Shown here: positions 23,059 through 34,360 of the stretch, in pieces
How positions within the stretch are numbered: position 1 is the first letter of the stretch
Layout of the letters: every line of letters starts with the position of its first letter
Source of the DNA: Pinus tabuliformis
Lineage: Eukaryota > Streptophyta > Pinopsida > Pinales > Pinaceae
Reading direction: 5' to 3'
Assembly (NCBI GenBank): GCA_031772625.1
Contig: CM062817.1
Span: 954,593,705-954,657,704 of the forward strand
Length of the DNA stretch: 64,000 nucleotides
Notes under the pieces: model-generated
Database searches by the model: none
Told to the model about the DNA's origin: nothing
Seen by the model: only the letters and a program-made list of their open reading frames with translations
Program-made: the position numbers and the translations under genes

Positions 23059-23459
23059 GTTAGTGGCAAGTTAACATTTAATTTTAGATTGGAGGATGAT
23101 GTGGAAAATATTTTAGACACTTGTTGGCTTTAGGGTTTGTATTTTTTGACTCTAAAGAAGTGGTACCCCTAATTTGATTCTAGAAGAGGAAAAACATTGA
23201 CTTATATTGTATGGGTTAAGCTTTCAAAACCACCTCTAAAAGTCCATTTATCAAAGTTCTTCAATAAAATTGGTGATATTTTAGTCTTCTTCATAGAAAT
23301 GGATGATAACTTCTAGTTTATTTAAATTTGAAATTTGGGCTACCATAGTCAATCAACTTTATGATTGGTTAATATAAGGATACACAGTCACTAGATTATG
23401 TCATAATTACATTTAAATTTTATCGATTTCATTATTATGGACATGATGCAAATAATTGT
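23059..23459 (+). pseudogene. DUF4283 plus zinc-knuckle protein remnant
   Basis: Frame 23059-23316 (86 codons, two internal stops) shows the DUF4283 pattern: GKLTFNFRLEDDVENIL, then KKWYP-x-FD, then VWVKLSKPPLKVH and FNKIGDIL. In a neighbouring frame 23421-23459 reads YRFHYYGHDANNC, a zinc knuckle (C-x2-C-x4-H-x4-C) whose first two cysteines have become Tyr and His. DUF4283 followed by a CCHC knuckle is the layout of plant LINE ORF1 and of related proteins, and both LINEs in this window have it. This copy is far more diverged than either and lacks the adjacent endonuclease-RT. It lies inside what looks like an LTR element. Confidence 0.6.
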
Positions 23460-25518
23460 GTCTATAATTTTGCCAAAGGCATGTGGAAGAAAATACCTGC
23501 ATCACCATTGATCACTTTAGAGGCCAAAAATATCATCCATGAAAAACACTAGAGGAAAGAATTTGTCAAAATCCAAGAAATGAGGTTCAAAAGAAAGATA
23601 GAATGAGTCGTGGAATGAACTTGATCATAAAGTACTTCAGTTTGAGGAAAAAAATAAAAATACAATTGGGGATGGGGATTTTTGAAGGCCTACTTTCAAG
23701 TTGTAGTGGATCTAACACCCACGATCATGAGTATGGGTAGGATTAAATGATGGCATACATAGTTTACTCATAATTTATTCAAAAATTGGGTAAGTTTATG
23801 ATTTATTCATTATCTCATGACATTTTAAAAGTGGGTAATTATTTGAAGCTCCCTTAAGAGTAGTGTCCAAAGCTAGGAGAAAAATACCCTCTGATGTTTA
23901 AACATATTACCAAGGGAGGGGGTAAAAATATATCCAAAAAAATGGATTAACATAGTTATACCCTCCAAAGGGTTTAAAAGAAAATATCAACATTATAGAA
24001 ACGTAATTAGTCCATAACAATATGAAGATGAACTCTCATTGTCATAGGTAGAGCCACTACTACCAGCAAGTGTCCATAGCCTTGACAGGGTTACCTCTTA
24101 GCCCAAAAGAAACGTCAGTATCCCAGCTATGTTTAAACATTTTAGAGGAGACATAATTCATTAATAAATTTGAAAACAATTGTCCTAGCTTGGTAACAAG
24201 ATATTGACAATTCCATTCACAAGTGTCGATAGTCATGAACAAGCCGGCTCGTGATAAGACCTCTCGTCTTACAATGAATTGCGATGAGCCATTATCCTGG
24301 TTTGGTGACCAGCTATGATAATGTCATAACCATCAAGACCCATGAGCATGGTAGGCTGGCTCATTACGGAGACCCCCTATTTTTTTCAGTTATTTTACAT
24401 AACTTTTAATTTACACTTTGATACTTTTACCATAAATGGGTAGACAAATCTTCTCCTTAAGAGATTTGGATGACTTAGAAGAGTTATAAAAATATTAAAC
24501 GTGTTTGTTGCTTTAGTAAGAGCTGTTTATAATATAAGTTGTTGCGAAAACAAAATCATCTCTTATGTTATAAAGTGAGATTATCACAATGATAAAAAAA
24601 AACAATATAATAAGAGTTTCAAATATGAATCTGAAAGATAACAATTTGATAATTATTTTGATGTTCTTCCTTTTACCAATGAATTTCATTAAATACGAAT
24701 AAATATTTATCATATATCAGACCAAAGGTGGGTCGAAAAGGCCCTCCAACTAAAAGGTTGGTAAAAGAACACACAAGGGGATTTTCAAAAGGAAACAAAA
24801 TGAAATGTCGTGAAATCAGATCTGAAAACAGGAGCGAATAGAAATTCAAACCAAACTAAAATAAAATTAAACCATTGCAAACAAAACAATGAAATAGGCA
24901 TAACTCAAACAAGATAAAAGCAAAATATTGACATAAGGAATTAAGGTCTTGTTACGTGTTTGTCAAGTAAAAATGTTGTCTCGTTTAATGAATTTCTCAT
25001 TCATGATTTTATTAAAAACAAACTAATGAAGAGTTGTGATTAAAAATTGTATTTTAAGAGCTTAACATGGATTTATTTCCTTAATCAAGACTTGTTTTAA
25101 AAACATATCACGAAAATGAATAGGAAAATTAAAAGTTAAGGAAACCTCCCTGAGTAAGGCTTGAAAAATACTCCATTTAACCTTTATGTTTATCACAACT
25201 GTTTTATTTGCAAAACTTGGATCAAATCAAAACCCATGAAAAGCATAACAAAAATATAAGAAAGAAATAATGTAAAAATGAACAAACTGAAATAAAAACG
25301 CTAATAGATGATAATAAAACTGCAAATTCATACTTGGAAGAATTTGATAATAAGTTTACCTCATTAGTCTTCATCTTCTTCCATGTATAAAAAATTGTTT
25401 AAAAATCATCTTTTTTATTCAATATACAAAACATTAACAAAAATAAATCTAATCTATTCCTAATCTTAATCTAAAAAGTAAATTAAGACTAGGTGAGATC
25501 AAACTTCTAGTGTAGCCA
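23460..25518. other. AT-rich spacer, element remains possible, no gene supported
   Basis: No ORF with recognisable content. About 24240-24370 contains related phrases in both orientations (agccggctcgtgata, ggctggctcattacgg). Sequence near 25500 (just past the antisense membrane ORF) could be the 3' LTR start of the minus-strand element, but no LTR pair was identified. Confidence 0.35.
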
Positions 25519-26400
25519 TTAAGGTTCTTTATTTACTACATGTACATACAAGTCAAACATTAGTAATAAAAGTACAATTGTAATTAAACCAACAAAAATA
25601 AGTTTGAATTCATTATGTACATCTATTGATAAAGTATGTACAAACATCAACTTATTCACAAATAACTTATTTGTAAACCATCTCTTTTGGAACATTCTCT
25701 CCGAACAAATATCTATGGGATCATAAAAGTATGGGTGCATATTTGTCAGAGATTGAAAACTATCAAGAGGAGAAGGTAGCAGGTCAGATTGTGTAGGAAC
25801 ATTTTCAAGAGTTAAATTTGGTCGACAATTCTTTAGAGAATAAAGAGATATTTGAAAAGAGATGAACATTAAGTGAAAATGGAAACGAAAAAATTCTTGA
25901 TAATCAATTACATATTCATTATTCTCTATTAATAAATCTCGAGAGGGCTCAATACTGGTATTTTAAACATGCCAGCATAAAATATCAGAAAAGAAAACAT
26001 AACAAAAGAATCAAAAGAAAGCAAACAAAAACAAATCTCTATGTACAATATGATTACAACATAATGTTACAGGGAAACTCTGGAACCTATCATTAAATTT
26101 AGTGATCAAATTGCCATTAAAAGGGCATTCCAACAAAATGCTATAGATGCAAGTTTCCAAAAGAAAATCAGAATGAAAAGCATTAGAAACCTGCAAAACT
26201 AACTCATCAAAATGCTCAAGATAAAATTTGTGTTCAACAATAGGAGACAAAATCATAGCACGTGAATCTTCATGAGAGAAATCAGTTTTTAAAATTAGTT
26301 GTATAGGATAAAAATCTTTGTCATTATCATCATTTTATTCATCATAAATTACCTCCTCTTGGAAATCAAATGACGTATCTGTACTAACAGAGTAAAGAAA
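25519..26400 (-). pseudogene. Minus-strand ORF remnant with C-terminal membrane segment
   Basis: Read right to left, a coding-like frame starts at about 26400 (VSTDTSFDFQEEVIYDE) and includes the open segment 26256-26011 (LVLQVSNAFHSDFLLET, LITKFNDRFQSFP). It continues, with stops, into 25869-25519. The last part ends FKLIFVGLITIVLLLLMFDL followed by YVHVVNKEP, a single hydrophobic segment near the C-terminus. It lies downstream (on -) of the gag-like ORF at 44551-43476, from which the foldback insertion separates it. No domain is recognised; a membrane or env-like role would be speculation. Confidence 0.45.
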
Positions 26401-26485
26401 TATGAAAGAAGAATATTAACATAGTTACCGATTAAGCGAGAAAATGAACTGGTACTCATTTTTTTGGGGTAGAAAAAAATCACCT

Positions 26486-26840
26486 GATTTTGAAAAGTGG
26501 TGATGCCAGAATACACTTTTTTTAGCATATTTTTAGCACTTTAAATTTTCTTATGTATCAAATATGAATATTTTTTTAAAACGTTAGTGATTTTCATCTT
26601 GATTTTGAAAAGTGTTGATGCAGCATCAACACATTTTTTTAAAGATTTTATTTTTGACACTTTAATTTTTTTTTATGTAGCAAGTATGAACACCTTTTTT
26701 AAATGTTAGTGATTTTCATCTTGATTTTGAAAAGGGATGATGCAGCATCAACCCATTTTGTTTAGAGAGCTTATTTTTTACACTTTAAATTTTATAATGT
26801 ATTAAGAGTGGATTTTTTTTTTAAATGTTTGTGATTTTCA
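26486..26840 (+). repeat. ~115-122-bp tandem repeat, three copies plus a partial one
   Basis: Copies align on gattttgaaaag at 26486, 26601 and 26723, with tgatgcagcatcaac in the second and third copies. A fourth partial copy starts near 26825. It lies just inside the left end of the foldback. Confidence 0.8.
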
Positions 26841-27108
26841 TGTTGGTATATAACAAAAAAAAAAAAAATCATGACAAAAAAACTCAAACAATAAAAAAAA
26901 TATATTAAAAAAACTAAAAAAACACCCATAAAAAAGTAAAATTAAACAAAATAATAATAATAATAATAATAAATAAAATATTAAAAAATAAATATATATA
27001 TATATATATATATATTTCAAAAAAAACATAAAATTTGAATATTAATCTTAAAAAAAATACATCCATAACATTTTTTTTTTAAGTTTAAAAAAAAAAATAC
27101 AACCACAT
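26841..27108. repeat. A-rich low-complexity arm of the foldback
   Basis: Runs of A, (AAT)n at about 26949-26972 and (TA)n at about 26993-27015. Open frames here are artefacts of composition. Confidence 0.6.
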
Positions 27109-27122
27109 AATAATAATTAAAA
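27109..27122 (+). repeat. Target-site duplication, left copy (LINE at 27.1-34.05 kb)
   Basis: AATAATAATTAAAA, repeated at 34052-34065 directly after the LINE's A tail. The sequence is simple, but the match coincides exactly with both element ends. Confidence 0.8.
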
Positions 27123-27429
27123 GGAGGAGATGCAGGGAGGAATGGGTTCGACTAGGGTTTGGAGGCTAGGGTTTCAGGTGGAACCTCGCTCGGGTCACGG
27201 GTAAGTTTTTGCAGGCGGAACCTAGCTTTCGTACAGGTGCAGGCGTAGGGATCCTTCCACGGATGACTGGCAGTTGGAGGTGGCAGTCGGTGTAAGGTTT
27301 TACTGTGAAGGATTTACACAAAGGGTAAAACTGCAGGTCTTCGCCTTTTCTCGTTTCCTGTTTTCTCGGGTGAAGGTATCCCTCTTCCTTGTCTGTAGCT
27401 GTCGTTTTCTTCGAACGCATCTTTAAACC
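27123..27429 (+). promoter_or_regulatory. 5' untranslated region and presumed internal promoter of the LINE
   Basis: 307 bases from the left target repeat to the ORF1 ATG. It contains an upstream ORF of 24 codons (27130-27204). LINEs need promoter activity inside this region to copy themselves fully; no specific box was recognised. Confidence 0.5.
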
Positions 27430-29475
27430 ATGGTTAATCCGAGCGAGTTGGTGGATTTGGACCCGGAACTGGAGGATATACTATCTATGTGGGGTAAGGA
27501 TCCCACAGTTCAAAATGTTGAGCATTTTTTTGGTGCTTATGAGCTTTCGAGGCAGTCGGGTTTCTCTCTGGAGACAAAACCTTCTTTTTTAATCCAAGGC
27601 AGCGGCTCGATCAGGGAAAGCATCAAACCTCGCCACCAGGTCTCATGCAAATTGCCGGATAGGGAAGCTGAGGAGGATGGGCCGTCATCAGGAGCTTTAC
27701 TTTCTGCAAACAAGGATAATCTTGGGTCGACCCGGCATTTTTCTCTAAAGGGTTTTGAGGACACAGGAAATTTGGGGCTTTCCTCGGGTCTTGGTTTTGG
27801 AAGGGTTCCTGGCGGGGCTTCTTCGCTTTCTAGGGTCTCACTGTCAAAGGTCGACCCTGTCCCAAAATATAGTGATGGTTTTGTGGGTCATCAGGGCGAT
27901 CCCGCCGGTGAGTCGAGGGGTTACAATGAACCGGAACAAGCCCATCTTTCTTCTGGGAGTCCAGCTTTTATTTTCTCGGCCCCTGTTCAGTCACAGCCGG
28001 AGGTAGATGTACCAGCGGATCCAGTCCAAGAAGGTCCAGAATGGACGGGCGAAGCCGGAGAAACCAGGGCACCAGCTGAAGACTCAAGGAGAAAAGGTGA
28101 GAAGCGAAAACCCCAAGGGCAGATTGGTTCTCAGGAATTGGTAGGGAATTTAGTGTTAGGCATGGAAATCTCCATTGAAGAATCTCTGGAAGTAGCGGAA
28201 AGCACCCTTGTTGGAAGGGCAAGAGGAAAGAAGTTCTCGTCAGAATTTATTCAAGCGTGGGGCGAACAAGTTTTCGTTTCGGAAAGCCCTCTTCGTTTTG
28301 AGGCCCAATGTTTAGCCAAAGGCTGGTTTATGCTTCGCTTCGAGGAAAAGAGAGATGCAGAATGGGTTTTGGAGCGTAATTGGAGCATAGGGAGTATCCC
28401 GGTCCTGTTGAAGCATTGGAGCCCCCTCTTCGATGCTATCAAAGAAAGAACAGACGAATTTCCAGTGTGGGTGAGGGCCCCGGGCCTCCCGTCGTTTTTA
28501 TGGACTGAAGCTGTGTTCAAGGCTATCGGTAATAGATTGGGCACATTCCTGGAGGCCGATATGTCTTTTCTGAAAACGAAGAACAGGGCAATGGCCCGTA
28601 TCCTGGTGAGTCTCAATCCGAGCGGCGGCCTTCCTCAAAAGATCAATTTACAGTATAAAGAGTACGTTTTTGAGCAGCTCCTCGACTATGAACACCTGCC
28701 CTTTCGGTGTCATAGCTGCCATGAGTATGGGCACCTTGCCAAGGATTGCCCTCTGTTCAGACGAAGGAGAAGATTCCGCAGGAACCCTGTTACTAGAGAA
28801 TTTACTTTCAATCGGGTTCCCCCTCCCCAGGATAGAGCAGGAAATGCGAGTCGGGCAGTGGAAGACATGGAGACTGAGGAGATCATGAAAGAGCCAGCAA
28901 TGGAAGAACCCCAACTCCACGAGCCGACCCGGTTAAATGACTCTCCGAGAACGGCACCAATGGAGGAGAACGCCAAGGATGCAGCGGTAGAACACCAACC
29001 CGACAGCGAGCAGGATAAGGGTATGTGCTCAGGCTCTCCTTCTATCTCCCTTCAAAATCCTGAGCATATTTCAAATTCTGTGCAAATTTCTCCTTCTGTT
29101 TTTCCCTTTCATATTTCGGGCCATAATGAAAATGATGCAATTCCTAAAAACAAGTCTGACATTGACTCTATTTCGGATGCATTACCATCCCTTGATTTGA
29201 ATAGTGAAGAGAAGTGGCCCCCTCTGGCTTCCCCTCCATCCCATAACCCTTGCCCTTACAACCTAAGATCCTTGGGGGGAAAATCTGGTCCGCCTGTTGC
29301 TGCTGGGGGTTTAGGACAATCTCTTAGCCTTAGCTCAGCAAAGAATAAGAGAGGTAGGAAATCGGACCTTTCAAAGGCAAAGTTGAAAGCCAAGCTGGAT
29401 GTGGCCGATGGAAAACAACACTCAATTCCCGGGGTTCTTAGAGCTGTGCAGACCCCTGATCAGGTTTTCAAATGA
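27430..29475 (+). CDS. LINE ORF1 protein, DUF4283 and CCHC zinc knuckle, 681 aa
   Basis: An intact ORF of 681 codons from ATG to TGA. Residues ~1-235 are hydrophilic and probably disordered. Residues ~245-405 form a DUF4283 domain (AKGWFMLRFEEKRDAEWVL, FPVWVRAPGLPSFLW, IGNRLGTFLEAD). Residues 427-440 are a perfect zinc knuckle, CHSCHEYGHLAKDC, followed by an Arg-rich stretch (RRRRRFRRN). The remaining ~240 residues are acidic and low-complexity. Known role by family: an RNA-binding protein that packages LINE RNA. The start is chosen as the first long-frame ATG; an upstream short ORF precedes it. Its TGA overlaps the ATG of ORF2 (ATGA, 29472-29475). The layout matches the ORF1 of the LINE at 53 kb, but the sequences are only distantly similar. 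Confidence 0.93.
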   Translation: MVNPSELVDLDPELEDILSMWGKDPTVQNVEHFFGAYELSRQSGFSLETKPSFLIQGSGSIRESIKPRHQVSCKLPDREAEEDGPSSGALLSANKDNLGSTRHFSLKGFEDTGNLGLSSGLGFGRVPGGASSLSRVSLSKVDPVPKYSDGFVGHQGDPAGESRGYNEPEQAHLSSGSPAFIFSAPVQSQPEVDVPADPVQEGPEWTGEAGETRAPAEDSRRKGEKRKPQGQIGSQELVGNLVLGMEISIEESLEVAESTLVGRARGKKFSSEFIQAWGEQVFVSESPLRFEAQCLAKGWFMLRFEEKRDAEWVLERNWSIGSIPVLLKHWSPLFDAIKERTDEFPVWVRAPGLPSFLWTEAVFKAIGNRLGTFLEADMSFLKTKNRAMARILVSLNPSGGLPQKINLQYKEYVFEQLLDYEHLPFRCHSCHEYGHLAKDCPLFRRRRRFRRNPVTREFTFNRVPPPQDRAGNASRAVEDMETEEIMKEPAMEEPQLHEPTRLNDSPRTAPMEENAKDAAVEHQPDSEQDKGMCSGSPSISLQNPEHISNSVQISPSVFPFHISGHNENDAIPKNKSDIDSISDALPSLDLNSEEKWPPLASPPSHNPCPYNLRSLGGKSGPPVAAGGLGQSLSLSSAKNKRGRKSDLSKAKLKAKLDVADGKQHSIPGVLRAVQTPDQVFK

Positions 29476-32400
29476 TTTTGTCATCATGGAATTGCAGAGG
29501 GTTAGCCAATAAACCCAAAAAATTGGCCTTGCGAGATTGGATTCTAAACTCTAAAGCAGACATTGTTTTTCTCCAAGAAACTCTAGGGAAGGGTTCTGAG
29601 GTGGAAGCTATGCTAAAGACCCTGTTACCGGGATGGGTTTTTTCTGCCATTGATTCATCTGGCCACTCAGGGGGTCTTGCAATAGGCTACAAAGAAGGAA
29701 GAATTAAAGTAATCAATCAGTGGGGGACTAAGCAAGTTTTGGGTATGGAGGTCCTCACACCTGTCTTCCCCCGTCCCTTTTCCATTATAAACATCTATGG
29801 TCCTTGCCAAGGAAGAGAATCGTTCTGGGTAGATCTGATGGCAAAATCTTTTATGAAGGCCTCCATGTTGATTGTGGGAGGTGATCTGAATTTTTCTATT
29901 GGTAGAGCTGAGGCTTGGGGACCCTCAGCTAGGGAGGATCCCTTGTCGGATTTCTTTCATAATCTCCTTGAAGAACATCACCTCACAGATCCATCTCCGA
30001 TAAAGCTCAAGCCCACTTGGAGGAATAGAAGAGTAGGGGAGGATCGGATAGCCAAGAGACTAGATCGTTTTCTTCTCTCCGAGGCTCTCATATCAAATGC
30101 TCCTATTTTTAGACAGTGGGTGGAGGAAATTGGTAATTCTGATCATTTTCCGATCTTTCTGGATATAGCCTTCCCTCCCCCAAAGCCTCCGGCTCCCTTT
30201 AAATTCAACCCTTCATGGCTTCAAGATCCTTCCTTTAGCACTCTTTTCAAAGATACTTGGATTCACCCGGGTAATAATGCAAGAGAGGATAAAGGCTTCC
30301 TGTTCATGGAGAACCTTAAGAGACTAAAAAAAGCAACTATATCGTGGGCAAAAGATAGGAAGATGAAACAAAATGAAGATCTTTTCAAAATCAGGGAGGA
30401 ATTGAAGATGTTGGAGAGCACTGAGGAGGATGGCTATCAGTCGCAGTCTTTAAAAGATAGAATTCTTCATCTGGAGAAGCTTCAAAATAAAATTCTTTTA
30501 GACAAGGAAGAAGAATGGAGAATTAAGAGCCGGGCAATATGGTTAAAATCTGGTGATGAAAATACCAGGTTTTTTCATAACTATGCAAAAGGAAGGAAAT
30601 CAGTAAACACCATTTGGAGCCTTAAAGATGAAGAAGGGAGGGAGGTCAGCTCTTTCTCTGATCTTTCAAGCTTAGGAAAGAGGCATTTTGAAAGAATTTT
30701 CACTGATTCAGGGGAGGCTACTATAGCTGAAGTCCTTAGAACAGCTCAGTGTTTCCCGAGGTTTGTGGAGGAGGAAGAAGCAGAGGACCTTTCTAGACCT
30801 GTTTCCAAGGAGGAGGTTGAAGCAGCAATGAAAATAATGGCAAAAGACAAGAGTCCTGGCCCTGATGGATGGACTATTGAACTTTTCCTCTTCTTTTTTG
30901 ACCTGATTGGTTCTGAAATCACTGATGTAATAGAAGAATCAAGACAGAAGGGAGAGGTCTACAGGCCTTTTAATTCCACCTTTATAGCCCTCATTCCAAA
31001 GAAAGATGACCCGGGAAACTTTGAAGATTTCAGGCCGATTTCCCTGTGCAATTGTATTTATAAAATCATAGCAAAAGTGATTGCTATCCGAATCTTTCCT
31101 ATTTTGTCTAGGAACATATCAATGGAACAGTTTGGGTTCCTAGATGGCAGGCAAATTCATGAAGCAATTGGGGTAGCTCAGGAGGTCATCCACAGTGTCA
31201 GGCAAAAGAAAATGAAGGGAGCGGTCTTAAAAATAGATTTATCCAAAGCCTATGACCGCATCAATTGGCTTTATTTGCGAATGATGCTGACTCATCTGGG
31301 CTTCAACTACTCTTTCACCAGCTGGATTATGGGTTGCATCACAAGTGTCAGTTTTGCAGTTCTGATCAATGGCTCTGCTTCCTCTTTTTTCAACAGCCAA
31401 AGAGGTCTCAGGCAAGGTTGCCCCTTATCGCCGCTCCTGTTCCTGTTAGTGGCAGAAGGTCTGAGCAGATTGATCCACAAGGCCAGAAGAGAAGGGAAGG
31501 TAAAAGGTATCGAGGTAGCAATCAACCTCTTTATCTCTCATTTGCTTTTTGTCGATGACATTCTGATTTTTACAAATGGTTCATCTAACGAAATTAAGGA
31601 GTATAAAAGCATTTTTGATCTCTTTCTGAAAGCCACTGGAATGCAGATAAACACTAGAAAGTCTCAAATATGTGCAGCAGATCTTGACAGAAGGGAAAGA
31701 GAAAGAATATCCAATCTTTTTACTTTTCCTCTTCAGCCTCTGGACATTCCCTTTAAATATTTGGGGTTCTGGTTAAAGCCAGTAGCCTACAAGAAAGAGG
31801 ATTGGCATTGGCTTATTGCAAAGATCGAAGCCAGAATAAATCACTGGAGTTTCAGGTGGCTCTCCAGAGCAGGCAGATTGACACTCCTCAAATCAGTCCT
31901 GTTAGCCATCCCAGTTTACTGGGCTGCTCTAACTTGGGTCCCTAAAGGAGTGTTGGAGAAAATCAGGAAGATATGCAGTAGATTCTTATGGGCAGGTTCT
32001 GCAAAGGACTCATCGGTTCTTCCATGGGTGGCTTGGGATAAGATTGCAAGACCTAAAGAATGGGGAGGATGGGGAATCAAAAGACTCCCCGAGTTCAGTT
32101 TGTCTCTGGCAGCTAAGTCTGGGTGGAGGCTAATATCGATGGAGAATCTCTGGACAAAGGTTGTTAAAAGGAAGTACATAGACCCAATCCCTTTGGAAGA
32201 ATGGATCCGAAGTCAGCAAAAGAAATAGAAGAACATATCTGTCATTTGGAAGGCTACGCTGGAAGCTTTCTCTGTGATAGAACAAGGCCTTGCCTGGAAA
32301 GTCGGAGATGGTAGTCACATCAGAGTTGGAAGGGACCCTTGGGTGGGATGCAATGAAGCTTATGCTCTGTCTCCAGGTCTCCTTAGACACCTTGATAGTA

Positions 32401-33617
32401 AAGGAATAGTCACTCTAAATCAGGTGGAGAAAGTTGGCCATTCTACTATATGGGGTCAGGCATGGAAAAATGATGAAGAACTAGGTCTAAATATCAGATG
32501 GAAGAATGAATGGGCCTCTTTCATCCAAGAACTCCACCGTTCACATGTCAGACTCAAAGACGAACCTGATAAGCTGATCTGGGCTTTGGGTAAAACTGGA
32601 GATTACTATCCCAAAGAAGGATACTCCTTCCTAATGAAACAGAAAGGATGGGATATCCCTGAGTGGTGGTCTAAAAGCATTTGGAAACTGTCAAGTCTGG
32701 TAAAGACCAGGCTCTTCCTTTGGTGTATGCTGAAAGGAAAAATTCCAACCTGGGATAGACTACAAGCCAGATACCTTATCGGTCCAGGAAGATGCCCCTT
32801 GTGCAAATTAGATGAGGAATCTATTAGACATCTTTTTACATCTTGCACTGTCTCTTTAAAGATATGGGATGAGCTTACAGTTCTGCTCAATATTAAAGCT
32901 CAGTGGGGGTCTGAACCTCTGGAAGTTGCATGGAGAAATTGGTGGCAGAAACACCCGGATGGAACTTTGAGAAACCTGCCTCTCATTTTCTTCTGGGGTG
33001 TATGGCTAGCGAGAAACAATAGCATCTTCCAAGATAAAACCACCCCCTCATCTGTTATTGCTTCTAATTGCGCAGCAATCTACTCAGCTATTCCAGCCCC
33101 CGAAGTGAAAAATCCCCCAATCCGTGACAAGCCCTTTATTATCAGGGAAGGCATTCCTTGGGCTTTTTTTGATGGAGCATCCCAGAATAATAGGGCTGGC
33201 GCTGGGATGAGCATTCATATATCCGCTGAACATTATCTTAAAGCTTCTGTTGGTTTGGGCTCCGGGACTAATAACTTTGCCGAGTTGTCTGCTTTACATC
33301 TTTTGCTTTGCTGGCTTCTTCAGAGGAACATTCTCACTATACAAATCTTTGGCGATTCACAAAATGTCATTAAATGGGTCAATGGAAATGCATCATGTCA
33401 AAATCAGACTTTAAAGCCTTTGTTAGAAGAAATTGTGTTATTAAAGTCCTCTTTTAACAGTTTTCATATTTGTCATATCTACAGGGAGAATAATGAAGAA
33501 GCCGATCAGCTTTCTAAAGCTGGCTTACAACAGGTTTTGGGCGGATGGTCGATAGAGGAATTCTTCCAGGGGCAACAAACCACATCTCAGCAGCCCCCTT
33601 TCGCTCCTCCTCTTTGA
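29472..33617 (+). pseudogene. LINE ORF2: endonuclease, reverse transcriptase, RNase H; one TAG stop
   Basis: An in-frame span of 1,381 codons broken only by TAG at 32226-32228 (codon 919). The endonuclease is at residues ~1-235 with N7 (SSWNCRG), E36 (LQET), D138 and N140 (GGDLN) and S-D-H at 223-225. RT spans ~450-800 with SPGPDG, RPISLCN, D589 (IDLSKAYD), QGCPLSP and FVDD at 693-696. After the stop the frame continues without a break: a zinc-binding RT tail (RCPLC then RHLFTSC), then RNase H from ~1230 with D (FFDGAS), E (NNFAELSA), D (FGDSQN) and D (NEEADQLS), all present. The protein nicks target DNA and primes reverse transcription from it. With the stop, the RNase H and tail are lost unless the TAG is read through. 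The start overlaps ORF1 by four bases. Confidence 0.93.
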
Positions 33618-34051
33618 GCGGGGATACCTCTCCTTTCCTTTTTACACTTACAGTTTTGTGTATTTTCATGTTTTAAAGACTCTGTCATCATATATTTTTG
33701 TATATATCTGTTTCGGCCTCCTAAGAACTGTATCTAAACATTATTATACTCCACACAGTCGACAAATTATATGCACCAGTTTTGATATATGGGGTTGTTT
33801 TCCTTCACAGAAGGAGACCCCAAGTCGTGCTTTTTAAAAAATGTTTTTCGTTTTCAAAAGCTCAGGAAAAGGGATAGTGACGGACAGTCATGCTTGACTG
33901 AGTCAGTTTGTTATGCTTTTTTGAAGCACAAAAGGCTTACAGCCAGTTGGAACAGCTCTAGCCGAGCCAATTACTATGATAGTGATCCAAACAGAATGTA
34001 AAACTTTTTATTATGCTAATGAAAAGTTTTGTTTTTTTCTTCGGAAAAAAA
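33618..34051 (+). other. LINE 3' untranslated region with terminal hairpin and A tail
   Basis: 434 bases. A perfect 9-bp stem (aaaactttt at 34000-34008, aaaagtttt at 34022-34030, 13-base loop) lies about 15 bases before the tail. The end reads cttcgg then A's from 34045. Such 3' hairpins can be the RT recognition site in LINEs. Confidence 0.7.
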
Positions 34052-34065
34052 AATAATAATTAAAA
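34052..34065 (+). repeat. Target-site duplication, right copy (LINE)
   Basis: Second copy of AATAATAATTAAAA following the A tail. Confidence 0.8.
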
Positions 34066-34360
34066 AAAAAATAAACAAAATATAAAAAATTTTGTAAAAA
34101 ATAAATAAATATTTAAATTAAAATAAATAAATAAATTTAAAAGTTAAATTTAAAAACTAAAAAAAACATAAAAATTAAAAAATTAACCCAAAAAAAAACA
34201 AAACATTAAAAATGAAAAAAACAAAACATTAAAAAAAAAAAATTATATATATATATATAGATATATTAAAAAACAAATCAAAACAAAAAAAGAGTTAAAA
34301 ATATATTTAAAACAAAAAAAAAAATTAAAAACAAAAGTTAAAATAAATAAAAATTTCGGC
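34066..34360. repeat. A-rich arm of the foldback, continuing after the LINE
   Basis: A-rich low-complexity sequence with TA run at about 34243-34259; the same arm as 26841-27122, separated by the LINE. Confidence 0.6.

Larger units (their letters stand above)
27123..34051 (+). mobile_element. Full-length L1-type LINE, nearly intact
   Basis: A 6.93-kb non-LTR element: 5' untranslated region 27123-27429, ORF1 27430-29475, ORF2 29472-33617 with one in-frame TAG, 3' untranslated region with a terminal hairpin, and a short A tail. Fourteen-base target duplications flank it. ORF2 carries apurinic-type endonuclease, RT and a C-terminal RNase H, the arrangement of plant L1 elements that acquired an RNase H. 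It sits inside the A-rich arm of the foldback, as expected of an endonuclease favouring A/T-rich target sites. A single inactivating change suggests a recent insertion. Confidence 0.92.

Noticed and set aside
26838-27029. Hydrophobic ORF on - that looks like membrane segments
   Set aside because: Produced by A-rich and TA repeats; no codon structure.
33789-34001. Possible ORF3 in the LINE at 27 kb
   Set aside because: It begins 170 bases after the ORF2 stop, unlike the two-base junction in the other LINE, and shows no similarity to that ORF3.
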